Part shown: piece after piece, positions 17,295-24,821 of the stretch
Layout: each line of letters starts with the position of its first letter
Position numbering within the stretch: position 1 is the stretch's first letter
DNA from: Oscillospiraceae bacterium
Lineage (GTDB): Bacteria > Bacillota > Clostridia > Oscillospirales > Ruminococcaceae
Direction of reading: 5' to 3'
DNA length: 64,000 nt
NCBI GenBank assembly: GCA_017512745.1
Contig: JAFWEV010000098.1
Coordinates: forward strand, 1 to 64,000
Program-made: the position numbers and the translations under genes
The notes under the pieces: generated by a model
What the model saw: the letters and a program-made list of their open reading frames with translations, nothing else
Told to the model about the DNA's origin: nothing
Database searches by the model: none

Positions 17295-19418
17295 ATGTTC
17301 GAAAATTACAGAGTTTTCAATTACGAGCTGGCCGGCAGAAAGATGGTCGTTGAGACCGGAAAAATGGCAGGGCTGGCTGATGGTGCATGCCTTATAAGAT
17401 ACGGCGACACAGCCGTTCTCTGCACCGCAACAATGGCAGACACACCGAGAGAGGGAGTAGATTTCTTCCCGCTTTCAGTTGACTATGAGGAAAAGCTCTA
17501 CGCAGTGGGACGCATTCCAGGAAGCTATCTCAGAAGAGAAGGCAGACCGTCCGAGAAGGCAATCCTCGCTTCCAGAGTCGTCGACAGACCCATGCGTCCT
17601 CTCTTCCCGAAGGACATGAGAAATGACGTAGCCATCACGATGACAGTCATGTCGGTCGATCAGGACTGCTCTCCGGAGATCACAGGCATGATCGGCGCAT
17701 CCATTGCAGTCGCAATGTCCAAGATCCCATGGGACGGCCCGATCGGCGGCGTATCCGTAGGACTTGTTGACGGCGAGATCATCATCATGCCCGACGAAGC
17801 ACAGAGAGAGAAGAGCGACCTCAACCTGACAGTCGCGGCGACAATGGAAAAAGTCGTCATGATCGAAGCAGGCGCAAACGAAGTCGACAACGACACAATG
17901 CTCAAGGCCATCATCAAAGGCCATGAAGCGATCAAGGGAATCATCGGATTCATCAATGAGATCGTAGCAGCTGTCGGACACGAGAAGATCGAGTTCGAGA
18001 GCAAGGATGTCCCGGAAGACCTGTTCGAGGCAGTGAAGGAATTCGCTATCGAGGACGTAAGGGCAGCTATGGACACAGACGACAAGAACGTTCGCGACGC
18101 AGCTCTTCTGCCGGTATATGCTTCCGTACACGAGAAGTTCGATCCCGATTATGAGGAGAGAGAATCCCTTATCGACGAAGCTATGTACAAGCTTCAGAAA
18201 TACGTTGTGCGCAGATGGCTGCTCGACGACGGCAAGCGCGTTGACGGCAGAGATATCAACGAGATCAGACCTCTCGCATCCGAAGTCGGTATCCTTCCGA
18301 GAGTTCACGGTTCCGGTATGTTCACAAGAGGCCAGACACAGGTCCTCACAACATGCACGCTCGGCATGAGCGGCGACGCGCAGCTTCTTGACGGACTCGA
18401 TTCCGAAGAGACAAAGCGCTACATGCATCACTACAACATGCCCTCCTATTCCGTAGGAGAGACAAGGCCTTCCAGAAGCCCCGGAAGAAGAGAGATCGGC
18501 CACGGCGCTCTCGCCGAGCGTTCACTCGTTCCGGTACTTCCGACAATGGAAGAGTTCCCGTACACGATGAGACTCGTTTCCGAAGTCCTCAGCTCCAACG
18601 GTTCCACTTCACAGGGTTCCGTCTGCGGTTCGACACTGGCTCTCATGGATGCCGGCGTACCGATCAAGGCTCCTGTTGCGGGAATCAGCTGCGGCCTCAT
18701 CACAGAGGGCGAGCGCTGGATGACGATGGTAGACATTCAGGGTGTTGAAGACTTCTTCGGCGACATGGACTTCAAGGTCGCTGGAACAAAGAAGGGCATC
18801 ACATCCATCCAGATGGATATCAAGATCCACGGACTCACATACGAGATCATTGAGGAAGCACTGAACAAGACATATGCGGCCCGCTGCCACATTATCGACG
18901 ACGTCATCCTCAAGGCTATCCCCGAACCGCGCAAGGAGCTCTCTCCGTACGCACCGAAGATGGATTCCATCGTAATCAGCACGGACAAGATCGCTGAGGT
19001 CATCGGCAAGGGCGGAAAAGTCATCCAGAAGATATGCTCAGAGTGCGAAGTCAAGGTCGACGTTGAGGAAGACGGACACGTATATGTTTCCGGTCTCGAT
19101 ACAAAGAATATCGCAAGAGCCATCAACATCATCAAGACCATTGTCGAGGATCCCGAAGTAGGCGCAATGTACTACGGCAGAGTCACAAAGATCCTCCCGA
19201 TCGGCTGCAAAGTCGAGATTGCTCCGGGTAAAGAGGGCTTCATCCCGATCAGAGACCTCGAGGACAAGAGGACTGAAAAGGTCGAAGACGTCGTAACAGT
19301 CGGAGACATCATCCCGGTCAAGGTCATGAAGATCGGCGACAGAGGCATCGATCTCTCGAGAAAAGACGCCATCGCCGCCATCAAGGCAAAGCAGGAAAGA
19401 GAAGCTGCAAAAGAATAA
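17295..19418 (+). CDS. pnp: Polynucleotide phosphorylase (PNPase)
   Basis: A 707-residue protein of standard length. Two RNase PH domains are visible: GDTAVLCTATMADTPREGVDFFPLSVDYEEKLYAVGRIPGS at the front, and THGQTQ-type FTRGQTQVLTTCTLG with HHYNMPSYSVGETRPSRSPGRREIGHGALAERSLVPVLP in the second. The C-terminus has a KH domain (VIGKGGKVIQKI) and an S1 domain (GAMYYGRVTKILPIGCKVEIAPGKEGFIPI). It degrades RNA 3' to 5' by phosphorolysis. It follows rpsO, as in most bacteria. Confidence 0.97.
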   Translation: MFENYRVFNYELAGRKMVVETGKMAGLADGACLIRYGDTAVLCTATMADTPREGVDFFPLSVDYEEKLYAVGRIPGSYLRREGRPSEKAILASRVVDRPMRPLFPKDMRNDVAITMTVMSVDQDCSPEITGMIGASIAVAMSKIPWDGPIGGVSVGLVDGEIIIMPDEAQREKSDLNLTVAATMEKVVMIEAGANEVDNDTMLKAIIKGHEAIKGIIGFINEIVAAVGHEKIEFESKDVPEDLFEAVKEFAIEDVRAAMDTDDKNVRDAALLPVYASVHEKFDPDYEERESLIDEAMYKLQKYVVRRWLLDDGKRVDGRDINEIRPLASEVGILPRVHGSGMFTRGQTQVLTTCTLGMSGDAQLLDGLDSEETKRYMHHYNMPSYSVGETRPSRSPGRREIGHGALAERSLVPVLPTMEEFPYTMRLVSEVLSSNGSTSQGSVCGSTLALMDAGVPIKAPVAGISCGLITEGERWMTMVDIQGVEDFFGDMDFKVAGTKKGITSIQMDIKIHGLTYEIIEEALNKTYAARCHIIDDVILKAIPEPRKELSPYAPKMDSIVISTDKIAEVIGKGGKVIQKICSECEVKVDVEEDGHVYVSGLDTKNIARAINIIKTIVEDPEVGAMYYGRVTKILPIGCKVEIAPGKEGFIPIRDLEDKRTEKVEDVVTVGDIIPVKVMKIGDRGIDLSRKDAIAAIKAKQEREAAKE

Positions 19419-19433
19419 TCAGTATTCACAGAG

Positions 19434-19466
19434 AACCGTTCACCCGTGTGGTGAGCGGTTTTTTTT
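19434..19466 (+). terminator. Terminator after pnp
   Basis: An 11-bp stem (19434-19444 with 19450-19460) followed by eight T residues ends the pnp transcript. Confidence 0.92.
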
Positions 19467-19485
19467 GATATACTCAAAATGTCGG

Positions 19486-19513
19486 TTGACAATTCATATA
19501 TATAGATACTAAT
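19486..19513 (+). promoter_or_regulatory. Possible promoter of the mscS operon
   Basis: A consensus -35 TTGACA (19486-19491) is followed 16 bp later by ACTAAT (19508-19513), a weak -10. The AT-rich DNA makes the -10 position uncertain. Confidence 0.4.
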
Positions 19514-19553
19514 TTATTTTTAGGAAACTATTTTATAGCACGGAGGAAACACT

Positions 19554-20450
19554 ATGAAAAAGTTCAACAGCAGCGGATTTGCCGTGAAACTGGTCGTTTT
19601 TGCGATCCTTTGCGCGGCATTCGTAGGCATCGGTCTTGTGACCGGAGTTTTTGAGTCATTTGTGGGCACTTTCAAGGGGATCAACCTGAATGTGACTTCC
19701 ATCATCAAAGTCCTGGTAATGGCGGCGCTGGTTCTGGCTGTAGAGAACCTTATCCTTCTTATAATGAGCGTTCTCAAGACCGAGAACCGCAGGACACAGT
19801 CCGTCATCAGCATCGTGGGCAACGCGCTCAGATACATAACCGCCGTTGTCATTCTCGGATGGGGACTCACGATCCTCGGCGCTGACGTCGGAACGGTCGT
19901 GGCCGGCATCGGAATACTGGCCTTGATCATAGGTTTCGGAGCCAACAGCCTCATCGCGGACCTCGTTACAGGCGTGTTCATGATCTTTGAGAATCAGTAC
20001 AATATCGGCGACTACATCGAGGTCGGCGGATTCAGAGGAAAGGTCACAAGCATCGGCATCCGCACGACATGCATCGAAGATCCCGGCGGAAACGTGAAAA
20101 TAATCAACAATTCGGATATGAGCAATATCCTCAACCGCTCGGATCACTCGTCCAAGGCGGTCAGCACCATAGGAATCCCCTATGAGACAGACCTCGAAGC
20201 TTTGGAAGAGAAGATCCCGGGCATGCTCAAAGAGATCTATGACAGACACAGCGATGTCATGCTCAGCGAGCCGAAATATCTCGGAGTCGACGAACTCGCC
20301 GATTCCGCGGTGGTCCTCAAGTTCATCGCCGAAGTCGATGACAAGAACATCTATTCCGCGGGAAGAGTTCTCAACCGCGAACTGTTCCTGTGCTTCCGCA
20401 AGGTCGGAGTCAATGTTCCGTTCCCGCAGGTGGACGTACACCAAAAGTGA
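19554..20450 (+). CDS. Small-conductance mechanosensitive channel family protein (MscS)
   Basis: A 298-residue membrane protein with three N-terminal membrane helices. TM3 and the pore region read GAD-VGTVVAGIGILALIIGFGANSLIADLVTGVFMIFENQYNIGDYIEVGGFRG, the strongest MscS signature, followed by a beta domain (IKIINNSDMSNILNRS-type) and a C-terminal alpha/beta domain. It would relieve hypo-osmotic stress by opening under membrane tension. It is followed 20 nt later by an anchored hypothetical protein on the same strand. Confidence 0.92.
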   Translation: MKKFNSSGFAVKLVVFAILCAAFVGIGLVTGVFESFVGTFKGINLNVTSIIKVLVMAALVLAVENLILLIMSVLKTENRRTQSVISIVGNALRYITAVVILGWGLTILGADVGTVVAGIGILALIIGFGANSLIADLVTGVFMIFENQYNIGDYIEVGGFRGKVTSIGIRTTCIEDPGGNVKIINNSDMSNILNRSDHSSKAVSTIGIPYETDLEALEEKIPGMLKEIYDRHSDVMLSEPKYLGVDELADSAVVLKFIAEVDDKNIYSAGRVLNRELFLCFRKVGVNVPFPQVDVHQK

Positions 20451-20470
20451 TCTTTTGAGGAGGAAATACC

Positions 20471-21577
20471 ATGTATTTTGGTAATGGCAGTCGTGCCGAA
20501 TTCGGTCAGCCGCCTCCCGAAGACAATATCCCGAGAGAACAGGAGCTATACCCGAGAGATGAGTTTTCCCTCCCGCGGGAAGAATACCTAGCCGACGAGC
20601 TGGCAGCCCCGGGACCCGAGTACGCCATGCCGGGAGAACTGGTGTGGATACCGGAGAGGAAAAAGAGGGAAACCCCTTTTCTCAAGACCGCGATGTTCTA
20701 TCTCTCCGCAGCGCTGGTGGTGCTCATGGGATTCGGACTGCTTAAAGGTCCTTCCGCTCCGGTTATCCCGACGGACACGCCGTCGCAGACGCAGCCGTCC
20801 GGACCTGACGCTCCGCCGCCGGTGGTTGAACCCGAACCCGAGCCTCCGGAGGAAGAATATATAGCTCCGAAGTGCGATCTCGTGGCGTTCAGCTTCTCTT
20901 CCGAGATACGCGGAAGCGCGACGTTCACCGATATGGAGAACGCCGAGAAGGTCACATATGAGATCTGGGATCCGCTCACGGGCGGGCTCGAGCTGCAGGA
21001 AGACATAACCGAACAGGCGATGACCGGGCTCTATGAGATAGGGCCGTTCTACACCGATTTCATATTCGAGAGACATGAGACCGAATACCGCGAGAACAAT
21101 TCCTTCCCGATGGAGATAGAGATACGCGTGATCATCGACCATCCGGAGGGGCCGGACACCTATTCCGTCGTCACAAAGAATGAGATCGGCTGGTATACCA
21201 TGTACGAGAGGTCGGATGGCGCCTGGAGTGATTATCCCGGATGCATGATCGTCAAGATACTTGATTCGGTCGATGATTTCGAGATCGTCTTCGACGAGCC
21301 CGAGAAGGTCGGCCCCGGAGTCATGAGCATATCCTGCGATATCGACGGACATAAGGTCGACCCGTCCCAGTTCAGAGTGGATGTCGACCAGTTCGAGGCA
21401 ACGTTCTCCGACGGACACAAGGGCACGGTGATTTACAGGACAGTCGTAATGAGGAAACCTGTCGATGTCGAGGAAGGCGGAGACAGCGTGGCTCACTTCA
21501 CGATCACGCACTATCTCGAGAATTATGACCGAGTATACGTGTCCGAGGACTATGTCAGGTTCGATGATGAATTCTAA
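20471..21577 (+). CDS. Hypothetical single-pass membrane protein with Pro/Glu-rich linker
   Basis: A 368-residue protein I do not recognise. The first 65 residues are charged and rich in Pro, Glu and Tyr. One membrane helix follows (TAMFYLSAALVVLMGFGLL, about 70-90), then a Pro/Thr/Glu spacer (about 95-130), then roughly 240 residues of beta-rich extracytoplasmic domain with many Asp and Glu residues. The topology suggests an exported domain on a flexible stalk. It shares a likely transcript with mscS and is followed by an SDR gene 21 nt later. Confidence 0.65.
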   Translation: MYFGNGSRAEFGQPPPEDNIPREQELYPRDEFSLPREEYLADELAAPGPEYAMPGELVWIPERKKRETPFLKTAMFYLSAALVVLMGFGLLKGPSAPVIPTDTPSQTQPSGPDAPPPVVEPEPEPPEEEYIAPKCDLVAFSFSSEIRGSATFTDMENAEKVTYEIWDPLTGGLELQEDITEQAMTGLYEIGPFYTDFIFERHETEYRENNSFPMEIEIRVIIDHPEGPDTYSVVTKNEIGWYTMYERSDGAWSDYPGCMIVKILDSVDDFEIVFDEPEKVGPGVMSISCDIDGHKVDPSQFRVDVDQFEATFSDGHKGTVIYRTVVMRKPVDVEEGGDSVAHFTITHYLENYDRVYVSEDYVRFDDEF

Positions 21578-21598
21578 CCGGAAGGAGCAGTTCCCGAT

Positions 21599-22327
21599 TT
21601 GAGAAGGACGGCAGTTATAACAGGCGCCACCGGTGCTATCGGTGCCGCCTGTGCCAGAAAACTTGCGAAGTACGGATGGTGCGTCGTGCTGTCCGGCAAT
21701 TCGCATATGGAAAAAGCCGAAGAATTGAAGTCCGTAATAGTGTCGGACGGCGGAGAGGCTCAGTGCTTCAGAGCGGATGTCTCAAAAAGCGCTGACGCCG
21801 ACGCTCTCATGGAGTTTGCCGTCAGGCAGTACGGCGCTGTCGACGCGCTCGTGTGCTGTGCCGGCATAAGCAGGTTTTCCCTTGTAACGGAGACTTCGGA
21901 CGAGGCCTGGCGCGAGGTCATCGACACCGACCTCTCATCCGTATTCTATATGGTCAGGGCAGCCGCCCGGCACATGATACGGAGAAAGAGCGGCGCCATA
22001 ATTGCCATGTCGTCCATATGGGGATCCGAGGGAGCGTCGATGGAATCCGCGTACGCCGCGGCAAAAGGCGGCATAGAGGCATTTATAAAGTCGTGCGCGA
22101 AGGAATTCGCTCCGTCAGGCGTCACCGCGAACTGTATCTCCCCCGGCGTGATAGACACGCCGATGAACGCGCATCTGTCGGAAGACGAAAAAAAGGCGCT
22201 GTGCGAAGAGATCCCATTGGGGAGATTCGGCACAGCGGAGGAAGTGGCGGATATAACCGCCGCAGTGATAAACAACCGGTATATAACAGGCCAGGTAATA
22301 GGAATAAACGGAGGCATTGCGATGTGA
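21599..22327 (+). CDS. Short-chain dehydrogenase/reductase (FabG-like)
   Basis: A 242-residue Rossmann enzyme. The cofactor loop is TGATGAIGAACARKL (T-G-x3-G-x-G), the active site is S-x12-YAAAKGG (SSIWGSEGASMESAYAAAKGG) and the C-terminal block is ISPGVIDTPMNAHLS with GQVIGINGGIAM at the end. It is close to 3-oxoacyl-ACP reductases but outside any fab cluster, so the substrate is uncertain. Start is TTG 21599 with AAGGAG at 21582-21587. The last codons form the left arm of a terminator. Confidence 0.85.
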   Translation: MRRTAVITGATGAIGAACARKLAKYGWCVVLSGNSHMEKAEELKSVIVSDGGEAQCFRADVSKSADADALMEFAVRQYGAVDALVCCAGISRFSLVTETSDEAWREVIDTDLSSVFYMVRAAARHMIRRKSGAIIAMSSIWGSEGASMESAYAAAKGGIEAFIKSCAKEFAPSGVTANCISPGVIDTPMNAHLSEDEKKALCEEIPLGRFGTAEEVADITAAVINNRYITGQVIGINGGIAM

Positions 22328-22348
22328 CGCAATGCCTCCGGGCTTTTC
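22309..22348 (+). terminator. Terminator overlapping the 3' end of the SDR gene
   Basis: A perfect 13-bp stem (22309-22321 with 22328-22340) has the stop codon TGA in its 6-nt loop and is followed by a T-rich tract. The final four SDR codons therefore double as terminator. Confidence 0.85.
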
Positions 22349-22358
22349 TGTTTCAGAT

Positions 22359-23273
22359 TCAGATATTTACGAGGATAAGGCTTACTACAAGGATAGCGAT
22401 CGAGATCTTCTGTTTTTTGCTGAGCGCCTCCTTGAAGATGAGCGCACTCACAAGAGTGACCGTCACGAGACTTCCCGCAGCGGATGTGGGATAGAAGATG
22501 TTTGACGGAACAGCGGCGAGAGCGCGGAGCTGAACGTAACTTGAGAGTACGTTCGGAGTTCCGAGCAGTATGCCGAACAGGATCTCCTTACCGGTGATAT
22601 GGAATTTCTTGTGTTCCTTTACATGCTTGATGATCAGGTAGCCGATTCCGCAGATGAGAGCAGTCGGGAAGAGGGTACTTATGAGAAGCGGCCGCAGTTC
22701 CTCAAGAGCATAGTAGACCGAAGTCTTGTTTATGATGGCCATCGCGGCAGTCGAGGTGAAAGCTATGACGAGGAGCGAGGGCTTTTTTATTATGCTCTTT
22801 TCGGAGGGCTTCTCATATGCGGTTATGAGTGCGATCACGGCGAGAACTATGCCGATTATCTGGAGAACGGTCGGGATCTCCTTCCATATGAGCATCGCGA
22901 TAGTCATCGTCAGGATGAACCCCGCCTGATGGAAGAGCGTGGAGATGCCGGCGCCGTTATATTTTACAGAGTTTCTCGTGTTGAAAAGGGTATAGATGTA
23001 GAAAACTCCCTGTACGAGTCCGAGCGTGAGGAGCAGAAGATATGAGTTTCCGACGTTCTTCTGTGTAAATACCGTACCTGCGTCAGCCTGCGCAAGCTTG
23101 CCGAAAAAGTCGCTGTATATCCCCGCCCGCACGGAAGTGATGATCGAGACGGTAGATGCGACGAGGTAATTTACCACAATGAGATTGTCGTCATTTAGAC
23201 CCAGTTTGCCCGTTATCTTGAACATCAGGGTGACGGTACTTGAAAGAATGATGAACAGCAACAGATATATCAT
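22359..23273 (-). CDS. EamA/DMT-superfamily membrane transporter
   Basis: A 304-residue protein of about ten hydrophobic helices, organised as two EamA-like repeats of five. The second half carries the usual PxxSAAGSLVTVTLVSALIFKEALSKKQKISIAILVVSLI end, where a Pro-rich loop and the KE motif sit before the last two helices. DMT transporters move small metabolites or drugs across the inner membrane; the substrate cannot be assigned. It faces the guanine deaminase gene divergently. Confidence 0.82.
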   Translation of the reverse strand: MIYLLLFIILSSTVTLMFKITGKLGLNDDNLIVVNYLVASTVSIITSVRAGIYSDFFGKLAQADAGTVFTQKNVGNSYLLLLTLGLVQGVFYIYTLFNTRNSVKYNGAGISTLFHQAGFILTMTIAMLIWKEIPTVLQIIGIVLAVIALITAYEKPSEKSIIKKPSLLVIAFTSTAAMAIINKTSVYYALEELRPLLISTLFPTALICGIGYLIIKHVKEHKKFHITGKEILFGILLGTPNVLSSYVQLRALAAVPSNIFYPTSAAGSLVTVTLVSALIFKEALSKKQKISIAILVVSLILVNI

Positions 23274-23437
23274 ATAGTTCTCCGAGATTTGTTATTCCTA
23301 GAACAGTTTATATTATTTTCGTTTAAGTGCAACATGTTTTTTGATATTAATTAAGCACCGGCATGTGAACATTTTCCGTTATTGGAGTTTTATTCTCCTG
23401 ATGGTATTATGGATTCACCAATGACGCGGAGGACAAT

Positions 23438-24748
23438 ATGGGTATCAGGATATTCAAAGGCAATATAGTAAATCCGAAATCAAAGGATATTCTCGAGGAG
23501 AAAAAAAACTGCACGATAGTCGTGATGGACGGAGTCATCGACTCCATATATGACGGGGATGAAGAAGTCCCCAAACAGTTCGACAGGGAGGAGACCGTCA
23601 ATTTCGGCGACGGGATAATAATCCCGGCTTTTTCCGATCTTCACATACACGCCTCGCAGTATGTCGAGCGCGGAGTCGGAATGGACAGCCTGCTCTTCGA
23701 CTGGCTGAACAATTTCACGTTTCCCCAGGAAGCCGGGTTCAGGGACATAACATACGCGAAGCGTATATACTCGCAGGTGATAAGGGATTTTCTCCTCCAC
23801 GGGACATTCCAGACCAACCTGTTCACGACGATACACTATGACGCGTGCGACCTCTTCTTCAGGATGCTGGAGGAGAGCGGACTGTATGCGTATTGCTCAA
23901 AGATCAATATGGACATGAATTCCCCCGAATACTATGTGGAGGATACAGATCAGTCCATATACGACACGGAGAGATTCATCTGTGAACACACTGACGGATA
24001 CAGCGGCCGCGTTAAGCCGATTCTCATCCCGAGATTCGCTCCGACCTGCTCGGAGAAACTTCTCAAGGGGCTTGGAAACCTTGCGGAAAAGTACAGACTC
24101 GGTCTGCACACACATCTCGTCGAGTCGAAGGCGGAGGCTGCGTGGGCAAAGGAGCTTTATCCTCAGTACGCGTCCGACGGAGACATCTATGAGCAGACGG
24201 GACTCATGTCGGGAGACGGTCCGAAGATCTTTGCGCATGTGATATTCCCGACGGAAGTCGAACTGGATCTCCTCAGAAAATACGACGCCGTATCGGTGCA
24301 CTGCCCCGACTCAACGACGAACATAACGGCAGGAATAATGCCAGCAAGCACCATGATGGACGACGGACTCAGGATCGCGCTCGGGACGGACGTGGGCGGT
24401 GGTCACTTCATGGGACTGTACCGCGAGGCGTCGACCGCCATACAGCTTTCCAAACTCAAGGAATTCTATGAGGAAGACCACAGGCGTCTTGTCTTTGCAA
24501 ACACCTTCTACATGGCGACCGCAGAGGGCGGATCGGTATTCGGAAATATTGGAAAGATAGAACCGGGATATAAATTCAATGCCATTGTAATAGACGGTAT
24601 GCAGGACAAGGGATATGAACTGTCGCCGAGAGAGTGTGTTGAGAGATTCTGCTACAGCGGTGATGACAGAAACATAACGGCAAGAGTCATTGACGGAAAC
24701 GTTATAAATGTCGACGAGGTTATGTCGAGAGTAATACAAATCAACTGA
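23438..24748 (+). CDS. guaD: Guanine deaminase
   Basis: A 436-residue amidohydrolase. Metal ligands are visible as DLHIHASQY (HxH), THLVES with its histidine, FAHVIFP and the aspartate in LGTDVGGGHFMG. The pairing of DLHIHASQY with RFAPTCSEKLLKGLGNLA and TDVGGG is typical of guanine deaminases, which convert guanine to xanthine in purine salvage. GGAGG before the ATG gives a strong start. It is not clustered with the nucleoside operon at 57-63 kb but may feed the same pathway. I looked for a purine riboswitch upstream (23274-23437) and saw none. Confidence 0.85.
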   Translation: MGIRIFKGNIVNPKSKDILEEKKNCTIVVMDGVIDSIYDGDEEVPKQFDREETVNFGDGIIIPAFSDLHIHASQYVERGVGMDSLLFDWLNNFTFPQEAGFRDITYAKRIYSQVIRDFLLHGTFQTNLFTTIHYDACDLFFRMLEESGLYAYCSKINMDMNSPEYYVEDTDQSIYDTERFICEHTDGYSGRVKPILIPRFAPTCSEKLLKGLGNLAEKYRLGLHTHLVESKAEAAWAKELYPQYASDGDIYEQTGLMSGDGPKIFAHVIFPTEVELDLLRKYDAVSVHCPDSTTNITAGIMPASTMMDDGLRIALGTDVGGGHFMGLYREASTAIQLSKLKEFYEEDHRRLVFANTFYMATAEGGSVFGNIGKIEPGYKFNAIVIDGMQDKGYELSPRECVERFCYSGDDRNITARVIDGNVINVDEVMSRVIQIN

Positions 24749-24763
24749 TCAACAGAGCGTAAG

Positions 24764-24799
24764 AAAAGCCATCGGCAATTGAGCTGATGGCTTTTACTT
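24764..24799. terminator. Bidirectional terminator between guaD and the propeller-SBP gene
   Basis: A 13-bp stem (24764-24776 with 24783-24795, one G-T pair) is flanked by A-run and T-run. It can serve both convergent genes. Confidence 0.85.
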
Positions 24800-24821
24800 A
24801 TATGTGGATTACAATGGAAAA

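Noticed and set aside
23274-23437. Purine riboswitch before guanine deaminase
   Set aside because: I could not find the conserved purine-riboswitch core and loop sequences.
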